From contig NZ_CP033966.1 of NCBI RefSeq assembly GCF_003854895.1, positions 2,666,001 to 2,730,000 on the forward strand: DNA of 64,000 bases. The letters run 5' to 3'. Shown in pieces: positions 1 to 8,547 of this stretch. The stretch comes from Pigmentiphaga sp. H8 (GTDB lineage Bacteria > Pseudomonadota > Gammaproteobacteria > Burkholderiales > Burkholderiaceae_B). The stretch's first letter is position 1. Every line of letters starts with the position of its first letter. The position numbers and the translations under genes are program-made. The notes beneath the pieces were generated by a model, which did no database searches, was not told the DNA's origin, and saw only the letters and a list, made by a program, of their open reading frames with translations.

Positions 1-456
1 CTGGCGCTGCGCCAGCACAGCGGGCCGGTCACCCTGTCCGCCATCAGCCAGCGCCAGAACATTTCGCTGTCCTATCTGGAGCAGCTGTTCGGCAAGCTGC
101 GCCGGCACGAACTGGTCGACAGCATGCGTGGTCCGGGCGGCGGCTATTCGCTGGCCAAGCTGGCCCGGCACGTCACCGTGGCCGACATCATCTTCGCGGT
201 CGACGAACCGCTGGACGCCACCGATTGCGGCGGCAAGCAGGACTGCTCGCGCGGCAACGACGGCAAGGCCGGCAAGTGCATGACGCACGAACTGTGGTCC
301 ACGCTCAATCGCAAGATGGTCGAGTACCTCGATTCCGTGTCCCTGCAGGACCTGGTCGACCAGCAACGCATGCGCGAGTTGCAGGAAGCCAACGCCGCCA
401 AGTCGGTGCTGATGGACCGCCGCTCGGGCGCTCCCGAATCCACCGCGACGGCCTGA
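1..456 (+). CDS. iscR: Fe-S cluster-responsive Rrf2-family regulator IscR (5' partial)
   Basis: Open from the first base of the window, so the start and the first part of the helix-turn-helix lie outside. The visible part has the end of the winged-helix domain (SYLEQLFGKLRRHELV, then the wing RGPGGGYSLA) followed by the Fe-S ligand segment with three cysteines and the MTHELW stretch that follows them in IscR. The family binds a [2Fe-2S] cluster and represses the isc operon when the cluster is loaded. The cysteine spacing is C-x5-C-x10-C, with about five extra residues between the second and third cysteine compared with the E. coli protein as I recall it. It is the first gene of the isc operon, 32 bases before iscS. 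The promoter and its operator are not in the window. Confidence 0.95.
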   Translation: MALRQHSGPVTLSAISQRQNISLSYLEQLFGKLRRHELVDSMRGPGGGYSLAKLARHVTVADIIFAVDEPLDATDCGGKQDCSRGNDGKAGKCMTHELWSTLNRKMVEYLDSVSLQDLVDQQRMRELQEANAAKSVLMDRRSGAPESTATA

Positions 457-488
457 GCGCCGGCGCAGCAACACGAGGGTTGGATGTC

Positions 489-1700
489 ATGATCAAAACG
501 CCGGTTTATCTCGATTACTCGGCGACCACGCCGGTGGATCCGCGCGTGGTCGACGCCATGGTGCCCTGGTTGTACGAGCAGTTCGGCAACCCGGCTTCGC
601 GCAGCCACGCCTACGGCTGGGATGCCGAGCGGGCCGTCGAAATCGCCCGCCAGCAGGTGGCCGACCTGGTGAACGCCGATCCGCGCGAAATCGTGTGGAC
701 CTCGGGCGCCACCGAATCCGACAACCTGGCGATCAAGGGCGCCGCGCATTTCTATGCCGAGCGCGGCAAGCACATCATCACGGTCAAGACCGAGCACAAG
801 GCGGTGCTGGACACCTGCCGCGAGCTGGAGCGGGAAGGCTTCGAGGTCACCTACCTGGACGTGCAGGAAAACGGCCTGCTCGACCTGGAGGCCTTCAGGG
901 CGGCGATCCGCCCCGACACCATCCTGGCCTCGGTGATGTACGTCAACAACGAGATCGGTGTCATCCAGGACATCGAGAAGCTGGGCGAGATCTGCCGCGA
1001 GAAGCGGGTGATCTTCCACGTCGACGCGGCCCAGGCCACCGGCAAGGTCGTCATCGACCTGGCCACGCTGAAGGTCGACCTGATGTCCTTCTGCGCGCAC
1101 AAGATGTGCGGCCCCAAGGGCATCGGCGCCCTGTACGTGCGGCGCAAGCCGCGGGTGCGCATCGAGGCGCAGATGCACGGCGGCGGCCACGAGCGCGGCA
1201 TGCGCTCGGGCACGCTGGCCACGCACCAGATCGTCGGCATGGGCGAAGCTTTCCGCCTGGCCAAGGAAGAGATGGCGACCGAGAACGAGCGCGTGCGCAT
1301 GCTGCGCGACCGCCTGTGGGCGGGCCTGTCGACGATGGACGAGGTCTACCTGAACGGCGACATGGAGCAGCGCATCCCGCACAACCTGAACGTCAGCTTC
1401 AACTATGTCGAGGGCGAGTCCCTGATCATGGCGGTCAAGGAGCTGGCGGTGTCCAGCGGCTCGGCCTGCACCTCGGCCAGCCTGGAGCCTTCGTACGTGC
1501 TGCGCGCCCTGGGCCGCAGCGACGAGCTGGCGCACAGCTCCATCCGCTTCACCCTCGGCCGTTTCACGACGGAAGAGGAAATCGACTTCACCGTCCAGCT
1601 GATCCGCGGCAAGGTCGACAAGCTGCGCGAAATGTCCCCGCTGTGGGAAATGGTCAAGGACGGCATCGACATCAACACGGTGCAGTGGGCTGCACACTGA
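489..1700 (+). CDS. iscS: cysteine desulfurase IscS
   Basis: A PLP enzyme that takes sulfur from L-cysteine as a persulfide and passes it to IscU for Fe-S assembly, and to tRNA thiolation. The ATG at 489 gives 403 residues, the normal IscS length, beginning MIKTPVYLDYSATTPVD. The frame is open upstream to an earlier ATG inside iscR, but that extension is not IscS-like. The PLP lysine lies in SFCAHKMCGPKG and the active-site cysteine in SSGSACTSASLEP, a typical mobile loop. It is followed 15 bases later by iscU in the same operon. Confidence 0.98.
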   Translation: MIKTPVYLDYSATTPVDPRVVDAMVPWLYEQFGNPASRSHAYGWDAERAVEIARQQVADLVNADPREIVWTSGATESDNLAIKGAAHFYAERGKHIITVKTEHKAVLDTCRELEREGFEVTYLDVQENGLLDLEAFRAAIRPDTILASVMYVNNEIGVIQDIEKLGEICREKRVIFHVDAAQATGKVVIDLATLKVDLMSFCAHKMCGPKGIGALYVRRKPRVRIEAQMHGGGHERGMRSGTLATHQIVGMGEAFRLAKEEMATENERVRMLRDRLWAGLSTMDEVYLNGDMEQRIPHNLNVSFNYVEGESLIMAVKELAVSSGSACTSASLEPSYVLRALGRSDELAHSSIRFTLGRFTTEEEIDFTVQLIRGKVDKLREMSPLWEMVKDGIDINTVQWAAH

Positions 1701-1715
1701 ACCAGGAGAAAAAAC

Positions 1716-2102
1716 ATGGCCTATAGCGAAAAAGTCATCGATCACTACGAGAACCCCCGCAACGTCGGCTCTTTCGAGAAGGGTGACGACTCCGTGGGAA
1801 CGGGCATGGTGGGCGCACCGGCCTGTGGCGACGTGATGAAGCTGCAGATCAAGGTCAACGAGCAGGGCGTCATCGAGGACGCGCGCTTCAAGACCTACGG
1901 TTGCGGTTCGGCCATCGCCTCCAGTTCGCTGGTGACCGAGTGGGTCAAGGGCAAGACCCTGGACCAGGCGCTCGATATCCGCAACACGCATATCGCCCAG
2001 GAACTGGCGCTGCCCCCGGTCAAGATCCACTGCTCGATCCTGGCCGAGGATGCCATCAAGGCGGCCGTGAACGACTATCGTGCCAAGCACGGAAACAGCT
2101 AA
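1716..2102 (+). CDS. iscU: Fe-S cluster scaffold IscU
   Basis: 128 residues, typical of IscU. It is the scaffold on which [2Fe-2S] clusters are built with sulfur from IscS and from which HscA/HscB release them. The three cluster cysteines are in GAPACGDV, KTYGCGSA and KIHCSIL. The HscA recognition motif LPPVK comes directly before the third cysteine. A strong ribosome-binding site (AGGAG) precedes the ATG. Third gene of the isc operon. Confidence 0.98.
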   Translation: MAYSEKVIDHYENPRNVGSFEKGDDSVGTGMVGAPACGDVMKLQIKVNEQGVIEDARFKTYGCGSAIASSSLVTEWVKGKTLDQALDIRNTHIAQELALPPVKIHCSILAEDAIKAAVNDYRAKHGNS

Positions 2103-2111
2103 GAGGAAGCC

Positions 2112-2435
2112 ATGTCGGTAACGTTGACCGAACGCGCCGCGCGCCACGTCAGCCGCTACCTCCAGAAACGGGGGAAGGGCATAGGCCTGAGGCTGGGCGT
2201 GCGCACCACCGGGTGCTCGGGCCTGGCCTACAAGCTCGAGTACGTGGACGAGGCCCAGGCCGAGGACCAGGTGTTCGAGAGCCAGGGCGTGAAGGTGTAC
2301 ATCGATCCCAAGAGCCTGCCGTACCTGGCGGGCACCGAGCTCGACTACGCGCGCGAGGGGCTCAACGAGGGCTTCAAGTTCAACAATCCGAACGAAAAGG
2401 CATCCTGCGGCTGCGGTGAGTCTTTCACCGTCTGA
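2112..2435 (+). CDS. iscA: A-type Fe-S carrier IscA
   Basis: 107 residues, A-type carrier fold. The three conserved cysteines are in TTGCSGLAYKLEY and in the C-terminal SCGCGESF. The family carries Fe-S clusters or iron to apo-proteins. The ribosome-binding site GAGGAAG is well placed. The TGA stop overlaps the ATG of hscB by one base (TGATG), so the two are probably translationally coupled. Confidence 0.97.
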   Translation: MSVTLTERAARHVSRYLQKRGKGIGLRLGVRTTGCSGLAYKLEYVDEAQAEDQVFESQGVKVYIDPKSLPYLAGTELDYAREGLNEGFKFNNPNEKASCGCGESFTV

Positions 2436-2968
2436 TGCAGCACGATCCCGATCACTTCGAGCTGCTGGGCCTCGCGCCCGGCTTTGCCGTCGACCGCGAT
2501 GCGCTGGACCGGGCCTGGCGCGAGGTCCAGGCGCGGGTCCATCCGGACCGCCATGCGGCGGGCTCGGCCCAGGAAAAGCGCGTGGCCATGCAGTGGGCCT
2601 CGCGCGCGAACGAGGCCTACCGGGTGCTGCGCGCGCCGCTGTCCCGGGCGCGCTACCTGTGCGAGCGGGCGGGTGTCGATCTTCAGGTCGAGACCAACAC
2701 GGCGATGACCCCGGCCTTCCTGATGCAGCAGATGGAGTGGCGGGAGGCGCTGGACGATGCCCGGTCGGGCCGCGATGCGGCCGCGCTGGAGGCGCTGGCG
2801 GGCGAACTGGCCGCCGCGCGCAGGCGCATGACGGCCGAGGTGGGCCAATTGCTGGACGAGAAGCACGACTATGCCACTGCCGCCGCCCGCGTGCGGGAGT
2901 GGATGTTCATTGAAAAATTCTCCGAAGAGATCGACCTGGCCGTCGATGCTCTGGCGGAACAAGACTGA
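2435..2968 (+). CDS. hscB: Fe-S cluster co-chaperone HscB
   Basis: 177 residues. A J-domain co-chaperone that brings IscU to HscA and stimulates its ATPase. The J-domain start (DHFELLGL) and the HPD motif in VHPDRHA are visible in the first 40 residues. The C-terminal half (roughly residues 90-177) is the helical IscU-binding domain. It begins within the stop codon of iscA. hscA follows 15 bases later. Confidence 0.96.
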   Translation: MQHDPDHFELLGLAPGFAVDRDALDRAWREVQARVHPDRHAAGSAQEKRVAMQWASRANEAYRVLRAPLSRARYLCERAGVDLQVETNTAMTPAFLMQQMEWREALDDARSGRDAAALEALAGELAAARRRMTAEVGQLLDEKHDYATAAARVREWMFIEKFSEEIDLAVDALAEQD

Positions 2969-2983
2969 GAACAACAGGAACGC

Positions 2984-4846
2984 ATGGCGCTTTTGCAGAT
3001 AGCCGAACCCGGCATGTCCGAAGCCCCCCACCAGCGCCGTCTGGCGGTGGGCATCGATCTGGGCACGACCAACTCGCTGGTGGCGTCGGTGCGCAGCGGC
3101 GCGGCCGAGGTCCTGCGCGACGACGAGGGCCATGCGCTGCTGCCCTCGGCGGTGCGCTACCTGCCGGGCGGCGACGTCCAGATCGGGCGCAAGGCACTGG
3201 CGGTCCAGGCGCAGGATCCCCACAACACCCTGGTGTCGGTCAAGCGTTTCATGGGCCGCGGGCTTGCCGACGCCCAGCGGCTGCACGTTCCGTACGAGTT
3301 CGTCGATGCCCCGGGCATGGTGCGCATCCGCACCGTGCAGGGCGACAAGAGCCCGGTCGAGGTCTCGGCGCAGATCCTGGCCAAGCTGCGCCAACTGGCC
3401 GAGGACGCCCTGGGCGACGACCTGGTGGGCGCGGTCATTACCGTGCCGGCGTATTTCGACGACGCCCAGCGGCAGGCGACCAAGGACGCGGCCCGGCTGG
3501 CCGGGCTGAACGTGCTGCGGCTACTGAATGAACCGACGGCGGCGGCGATCGCCTACGGCCTGGACAACGCGGCCGAAGGCATCTATGCGGTCTACGACCT
3601 GGGCGGCGGCACGTTCGACATCTCCATCCTGCGCCTGTCCAAGGGCGTATTCGAAGTCATCGCCACGGGCGGCGACACCGCGCTGGGCGGCGACGATTTC
3701 GACGCGGCCATCGTGGCGTGGGCCGTGAACGACCGCAAGCTCTCGGACCTGCGTCCGCAAGACCAGCGTGCCATGCTGGTGGCGGCGCGCCAGGCGCGCG
3801 AGGCCCTGACCGACGCGCAGCAGGCCGAACTGGCCGCCACGCTGTCGAACGGCCGTACGCTGTCGCTCGCGCTGACGCGTGAACATTTCGAGACCCTGGC
3901 GCGCCCGCTGGTGGCCCGCACGCTGTCGAGCGCCCGCCGCGCGCTGCGCGACGCCAGCCTGGCGGCGGACGAGGTCAAGGGCGTTGTCATGGTGGGCGGC
4001 GCGACGCGCATGCCCATCGTCCGGCGCATGGTGGCCGAGCTGTTCGGCACCGAACCCCTGATCAACCTCGATCCGGACCAGGTCGTGGCGCTGGGCGCTG
4101 CCATGCAGGCCAACCTGCTGGCGGGCAACCGCACGGCCGACGACGAATGGCTGCTGCTGGACGTGATCCCGCTGTCGCTGGGCCTGGAGACCATGGGCGG
4201 GCTGGTCGAGCGCGTGATCGCGCGCAACAGCACCATCCCGGTGGCGCGCGCCCAGGAATTCACGACTTTCAAGGACGGCCAGACGGCCATGGCCATCCAC
4301 GTGGTCCAGGGCGAGCGCGAGCTGGTGTCCGATTGCCGCTCGCTCGCCCGTTTCGAGCTGCGGGGCATCCCGCCCATGGTGGCCGGCGCCGCCCGCATCC
4401 GCGTGACCTTCCAGGTCGACGCCGACGGGCTGCTGAGCGTGACGGCGCGCGAGCAAAGCTCGGGCGTGGAGGCCTCGATCTCGGTCAAGCCCTCGTACGG
4501 GCTGTCGGACGACGAAGTGGCGGCCATGCTGGCGGACGGCATGAACTGCGCCGACGTGGACATGAAGCTGCGTGCCCTGCGCGAGCAGCAGGTCGAGGCC
4601 CGGCGCCTGGTCGAGTCGGTCGAGGCGGCACTGCTGGCCGATGCCGACCTGCTGGATCAGGACGAGCTGGCCGGGATCCGGGCCCAGTTGGACCGTACCG
4701 CGAATGCGGCGGCCAGCGACGACAGCGAGACGGTGCGGACCCAGGTCGAGGCGCTGGCGCAGGCCACCGAGGACTTCGCCGCGCGCCGGATGGACCGCAG
4801 CATACGCCAGGCGCTGTCGGGGCGCCGCGTCGACGAAATCGTGTAA
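2984..4846 (+). CDS. hscA: Hsp70-type chaperone HscA
   Basis: 620 residues, normal for HscA. A specialised Hsp70 that uses ATP to help IscU release clusters. Actin-like ATPase signatures are clear: GIDLGTTNSLVAS near residue 24, VYDLGGGTFDISIL near 205, and VVMVGGATRMP near 335. The substrate-binding beta domain follows from about residue 385. A second ATG at codon 11 (MSEAPHQRR) is also possible; the longer form is kept. Partner genes iscU and hscB are immediately upstream. Confidence 0.96.
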   Translation: MALLQIAEPGMSEAPHQRRLAVGIDLGTTNSLVASVRSGAAEVLRDDEGHALLPSAVRYLPGGDVQIGRKALAVQAQDPHNTLVSVKRFMGRGLADAQRLHVPYEFVDAPGMVRIRTVQGDKSPVEVSAQILAKLRQLAEDALGDDLVGAVITVPAYFDDAQRQATKDAARLAGLNVLRLLNEPTAAAIAYGLDNAAEGIYAVYDLGGGTFDISILRLSKGVFEVIATGGDTALGGDDFDAAIVAWAVNDRKLSDLRPQDQRAMLVAARQAREALTDAQQAELAATLSNGRTLSLALTREHFETLARPLVARTLSSARRALRDASLAADEVKGVVMVGGATRMPIVRRMVAELFGTEPLINLDPDQVVALGAAMQANLLAGNRTADDEWLLLDVIPLSLGLETMGGLVERVIARNSTIPVARAQEFTTFKDGQTAMAIHVVQGERELVSDCRSLARFELRGIPPMVAGAARIRVTFQVDADGLLSVTAREQSSGVEASISVKPSYGLSDDEVAAMLADGMNCADVDMKLRALREQQVEARRLVESVEAALLADADLLDQDELAGIRAQLDRTANAAASDDSETVRTQVEALAQATEDFAARRMDRSIRQALSGRRVDEIV

Positions 4847-4891
4847 GGAAGCGTCCGGCGCTTCCGTTCGCATCACTATCAGGTTGCCATC

Positions 4892-5233
4892 ATGCCCAAA
4901 CTCACCGTGCTTCCGCACGCCGAACTCTGCCCGGAAGGCGCGGTCATCGAGGATGCGCCCTCGGGCACGTCCATCTGCCGCGTGCTGCTCGACAATCACA
5001 TCGAGATCGAGCATGCCTGCGAGCTGTCGTGTGCCTGCACCACCTGCCATGTCGTCGTGCGCGAGGGTTTTTCCTCGCTCGAATCGGCCACCGACAGCGA
5101 GGAAGATCTGCTGGACAAGGCCTGGGGCCTGACTTCCACGTCGCGCCTGTCCTGCCAGGCGGTGATCGAGGATACCGACCTGACGATCGAGATTCCCAAG
5201 TACACCATCAACCACGCCGCCGAGAATCACTGA
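4892..5233 (+). CDS. fdx: ISC-type [2Fe-2S] ferredoxin
   Basis: 113 residues, adrenodoxin/ISC ferredoxin type. The cluster ligands are C43, C49 and C52 in ACELSCACTTCHVVV and C88 in RLSCQAV. C47 is an extra cysteine in the loop. The family supplies electrons for cluster assembly on IscU. Seventh gene of the isc operon, 45 bases after hscA. Confidence 0.96.
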   Translation: MPKLTVLPHAELCPEGAVIEDAPSGTSICRVLLDNHIEIEHACELSCACTTCHVVVREGFSSLESATDSEEDLLDKAWGLTSTSRLSCQAVIEDTDLTIEIPKYTINHAAENH

Positions 5234-5264
5234 CCGGACACCGGCGCGGGCGAGGAGAACTCCG

Positions 5265-5456
5265 ATGAAGTGGACCGACATCTACGAAATCGCCGCGGCG
5301 CTGGCCGATGCCCATCCCGGCGTGGACCCGGAGCAGGTGCGTTTCACCGACCTGCACAATTGGGTGCTGGAACTTCCGGGCTTCGACGACGATCCGAAAC
5401 GTTCCGGGGAGAAAATCCTCGAAGCCATACAGATGGCGTGGATAGCCGAGGCTTAG
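5265..5456 (+). CDS. iscX: IscX / YfhJ small acidic ISC protein
   Basis: 63 residues, very acidic, with the family features MKWTDIYEIA at the start and DPEQVRFTDLHNWVLEL in the middle. IscX binds IscS and iron and modulates cysteine desulfurase activity. GAGGAG lies 7-12 bases before the ATG. Last gene of the isc operon; about 70 bases separate it from the next gene, which is unrelated. Confidence 0.95.
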   Translation: MKWTDIYEIAAALADAHPGVDPEQVRFTDLHNWVLELPGFDDDPKRSGEKILEAIQMAWIAEA

Positions 5457-5526
5457 GCCCGGCCTGCGATGCCGGCCGGCGCCGCGGGAGCCGGAGCGGG
5501 GCCGGACCACGGCGATACGGACGAGC

Positions 5527-7086
5527 ATGCGAGTGACGTTTCTGCATTTCCTGACGCGGGCCGTGCCCATCCTGGGGCCGGCGGCAGCGCTGCTGGCGCT
5601 GGGCGGGTGCGCGCCCGCCGTTTCCCTGCAAGAACCCGCTACCGCCTCGGTGGTACCCGCGGGCCCGGCCGTGCCGCCGGAGCCGGCCGCGCCCGAGCCC
5701 GAACTGCCCTATACGCCGGTGCCCATCGTCTATGCCGTGACCGACCAGGGCACCGTCCGGGTGCCGACCGCGCCGGCCTGGAATCCCGGCGCCGACATGT
5801 CGGTGGACACGCGTACCGGCACCCAGGCCTACGATCAGGCGAACCGGCAGCAGTCCAGCTACGAGTTCGAGCAGAAGCTGGACGAGACCTGGGTGGTCAA
5901 GCAGAACGTCCGCTATGGCCGCCCGGAGAACCAGCCTTCCGCGGACTGGATCAATGGTTCGCCGGCACCCCAGGACGCGCTGGGGGCGGGGCTGGGCACT
6001 TTCAACGTCGGCTCGCAGGCGCAGGCCCGCTTCACGACGCTGGGGTTCCAGCACAGCTTCAAGTTCGGCTTCGACTACGTCAAGTCGCGCGACATTTACG
6101 AAAGCCGGATCGCACCGTCGCCGTCGCTGGACATCTTCGACGCGGCCTATGGCACCGCGATCGGACAGCCGCGCATTGCCGCGCGCTCGTTCGCGGAAGA
6201 GAGCAAGCTGGGATTCTTCGTGCAGGATCAGGTGCAGTACCGGCGCTGGGTCTTGTCCATGGTCGGGCGGCGCGACCAGAACACCCACCGTACCATCGAC
6301 CTGAACGCGGCCGGAAACGACGGCACCGGCCTGCGCGAGGACGACGTCTACAGCGGCCGCCTGGGTCTGCGCTACCAGTTCGACATCGGCCTGGCGCCGT
6401 ACGTGAACTATTCGCAAAGCTACGCGCCCCAGGCCGGCACCGCGGCGTCGGCCACCAGCCAGCAGTACGAGACCGGCGTGCGCTACCAACCGCCGGCTCT
6501 GGGCCAGTTGATGACGATCACGGCGTTCAACCAGATCCAGAACAATGCCCAGACCTCCGAGGCGCAGGAAGGCTGCGCCGTGGCCGGGTGCAGCGCCTGG
6601 GCCGAACTGCGCATACGCGGCGCCACGGTCGAGAGCAGGATGCAGCCGCTGCAGGGCCTGAACCTCGTCGCCAGCTACGCGGTCACCAGCTCGAGCGTGA
6701 TCGGCGCGAGCGAGGACGCCTATGCGGCCATGCTCAGCAATCGCTATGCGGACGTGTCCGAGCAGCGCGTCTCCGTGGGGGCGCGGTACGCCGTCACGCG
6801 GGGCAGCTTCGCCGGCCTGAGCCTGGACGGCAGGGTGGGGCGCGCGGGCGCGGTCTACAGCAACGTGGCCCAGCCGGGGCTGGCCGTTGCCTACACGCTG
6901 GTGGACGCGGGCATCAACTACGACTTCGCCCACCTGAACCCCGACCTGAAGGGCCTGAAGCTGCGCGCCAGCGCCAACAACGTGCTCGATACCAGCTACG
7001 CGTCGTACTGCTACACCGACTCTTGCACCGCCGGCGGGCGCCGCTCGGTATCGGCCATCCTGAACTACCAGGTTCCCTGGCCCTGA
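5527..7086 (+). CDS. plug-less TonB-dependent receptor-like barrel with lipoprotein signal
   Basis: 519 residues. The N-terminus is a signal peptide ending in a lipobox (LALGGC, cysteine 28), followed by a Pro/Ala-rich linker to about residue 75. From about residue 95 the protein reads as the barrel of a ferric-siderophore receptor: alternating aromatic strands such as YEFEQKLDETWVVKQNVRY and YVNYSQSYAPQAG, a loop cysteine pair, and the terminal NNVLDTSY...YCYTDSC...RRSVSAIL segment of FhuA/FoxA-type receptors. No plug domain or TonB box is visible, and the first barrel strands also seem absent (receptors are usually about 700 residues). Function is unknown: perhaps a receptor remnant fused to a lipoprotein leader. 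Its last 22 bases overlap the convergent MarR gene. The start has no good ribosome-binding site. Confidence 0.7.
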   Translation: MRVTFLHFLTRAVPILGPAAALLALGGCAPAVSLQEPATASVVPAGPAVPPEPAAPEPELPYTPVPIVYAVTDQGTVRVPTAPAWNPGADMSVDTRTGTQAYDQANRQQSSYEFEQKLDETWVVKQNVRYGRPENQPSADWINGSPAPQDALGAGLGTFNVGSQAQARFTTLGFQHSFKFGFDYVKSRDIYESRIAPSPSLDIFDAAYGTAIGQPRIAARSFAEESKLGFFVQDQVQYRRWVLSMVGRRDQNTHRTIDLNAAGNDGTGLREDDVYSGRLGLRYQFDIGLAPYVNYSQSYAPQAGTAASATSQQYETGVRYQPPALGQLMTITAFNQIQNNAQTSEAQEGCAVAGCSAWAELRIRGATVESRMQPLQGLNLVASYAVTSSSVIGASEDAYAAMLSNRYADVSEQRVSVGARYAVTRGSFAGLSLDGRVGRAGAVYSNVAQPGLAVAYTLVDAGINYDFAHLNPDLKGLKLRASANNVLDTSYASYCYTDSCTAGGRRSVSAILNYQVPWP

Positions 7087-7532
7087 GGCGCGTCCTGCGC
7101 CCCGTTCACTTTCTTCAATAGCCGCAGCAGTTCCCGCCGCTCGGCGGATGACAGCATGGCCGTGGCCTCCTGGTCCAGGTCCAGCGCGGTCGCGGCGGCC
7201 TTGCGGTAGAGCCGGGTGCCGGCCGGCGTCAGCAGCAGGATCTGCATGCGCTGGTCCGAGGGCTGGCGCTCGCGGCGAATCAGGCCGCGTTCGAGCAGCC
7301 GCGCCAGCACCGCCGCCATGTTGGGCGGCGAGACGTTGATGGCGTCGGCCAGGCGCTTCTGGCTGATGCCCGGGTTGGCGTCCAGCAGCGACAGCACGGC
7401 GAATTCGGCCTGGCGCAGATCGTGGTCCGCCATGCGGCGGGCAAACAGCGGACGGATGCCGGACGAGGCCAGCCGCGCGCTGTGACCGACCAGGCCGAGC
7501 AGGAAGGTCTGGTCCAGGGCGTCCTGCGCCAT
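7065..7532 (-). CDS. MarR-family transcriptional regulator
   Basis: 155 residues from the ATG at 7532, which overlaps the TGA of the upstream hydrolase gene by one base (TGATG). This coupling decides the start; an open extension further upstream is the hydrolase region read in another frame. The winged helix is at about residues 45-110 (LRQAEFAVLSLLDANPGISQKRLADAINV, then LLERGLIRRERQPSDQR as the wing). Members bind palindromes and are released by small, often aromatic, ligands. A matching 9-base-arm palindrome lies just upstream of the operon at 8401-8431. Confidence 0.88.
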   Translation of the reverse strand: MAQDALDQTFLLGLVGHSARLASSGIRPLFARRMADHDLRQAEFAVLSLLDANPGISQKRLADAINVSPPNMAAVLARLLERGLIRRERQPSDQRMQILLLTPAGTRLYRKAAATALDLDQEATAMLSSAERRELLRLLKKVNGAQDAPQGQGTW

Positions 7533-8395
7533 CACGCGAAGCCCAGCAGCCTGGCCGCGTTGTCCTTCAGGATCAGCGGATGGACCTCGGGGCGAAAGCC
7601 CGCGGCCTCGAAATCCTGCATCCAGCGTTCGGGGGTGATCAGCGGGAAATCGGAGCCGAACAGCATCTTGTGCTTGAGCTGGGTATTGGCGTAGTGCACC
7701 AGTTCCTTGGGGAAGTACTTGGGCGACCAGCCCGACAGGTCGATGTAGACGTTGGGCTTGTGCAGGCAGACCGACAGCGCCTCGTCCTGCCAGGGCCACG
7801 AGGGATGGGCGATGATGATCTTCATGTCGGGAAAATCCGCCGCCACGTCGTCCAGGTGGATGGGGTTGGAGTACTTCAGCCTGAGCCCGCCGCCGCCCGG
7901 CATGCCGGTGCCTATGCCCGAGTGCCCGCTGTGGAAGATGGCGGGCAGGCCGGCTTCGGCGATCACCTCGTACAGGGGGTAGGCCAGCTCGTCGTTCGGA
8001 TAGAAGCCCTGGACCGTGGGGTGGAACTTGAAGCCCGCGACCTGGTAGTCCTCGATCAGGCGGCGCGCCTCGCGCACGCCCATCTTGCCCTTGTGCGGGT
8101 CGATGCTGGCGAAGGCCAGCATCATGTCGCGGTTCTCCAGCGCCGCTTCGGCGATTTCTTCGTTGGGGATGCGCCGCCGGCCCATGTTGGCCTCGGCGTC
8201 CACGGTGAACATGACCAGGCCGATGCGCTTTTCGCGATAGCGCGCGATGGTCTCGGGTATGGTCGGCCGGTGCGTGAACTTGAAGTATTTCTCGGCGGCC
8301 TCGTCGAACTCCTTGCCGAAGGCATCGGGCGCGCAGCGGCAGGACACTTCGGCGTGGACGTGGATGTCGATGGCGATGAGGTCGTCGATGTTCAT
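7532..8395 (-). CDS. amidohydrolase-family (amidohydrolase 2) metal-dependent hydrolase or decarboxylase
   Basis: 287 residues. TIM-barrel amidohydrolase of the ACMSD / gamma-resorcylate decarboxylase / 4-sulfomuconolactone hydrolase type. Metal-site motifs are visible: IDIHVH near residue 10, FKFHPTVQG near 123, IFHSGHSG near 152, IIAHPSWPW near 192, and FGSDFPLI near 247. The substrate cannot be told from sequence; relatives act on aromatic or lactone carboxylates. It is the first gene of a two-gene operon with the MarR regulator, so the enzyme substrate or a relative of it may be the inducer. Confidence 0.85.
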   Translation of the reverse strand: MNIDDLIAIDIHVHAEVSCRCAPDAFGKEFDEAAEKYFKFTHRPTIPETIARYREKRIGLVMFTVDAEANMGRRRIPNEEIAEAALENRDMMLAFASIDPHKGKMGVREARRLIEDYQVAGFKFHPTVQGFYPNDELAYPLYEVIAEAGLPAIFHSGHSGIGTGMPGGGGLRLKYSNPIHLDDVAADFPDMKIIIAHPSWPWQDEALSVCLHKPNVYIDLSGWSPKYFPKELVHYANTQLKHKMLFGSDFPLITPERWMQDFEAAGFRPEVHPLILKDNAARLLGFA

Positions 8396-8400
8396 GATTG

Positions 8401-8431
8401 GTTATGAAACATAATAGATATTTTTCATAAC
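8401..8431. promoter_or_regulatory. candidate MarR operator palindrome
   Basis: Perfect inverted repeat GTTATGAAA / TTTCATAAC (9-base arms, 13-base AT-rich spacer) beginning 6 bases upstream of the hydrolase ATG. The position and size fit autoregulation of the hydrolase-marR operon by its own MarR protein. The operator role is inferred. Confidence 0.6.
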
Positions 8432-8547
8432 TATACGGAGACGGGCCGCCGGCGTCAGGAGGGGAAACCCTGGGGCGAGACCTCGGCGGGGACTTGGGCT
8501 ATCCTTCCCGGAATGCCATGTGGCGTGATTTTCGATGGAACCGGCCT

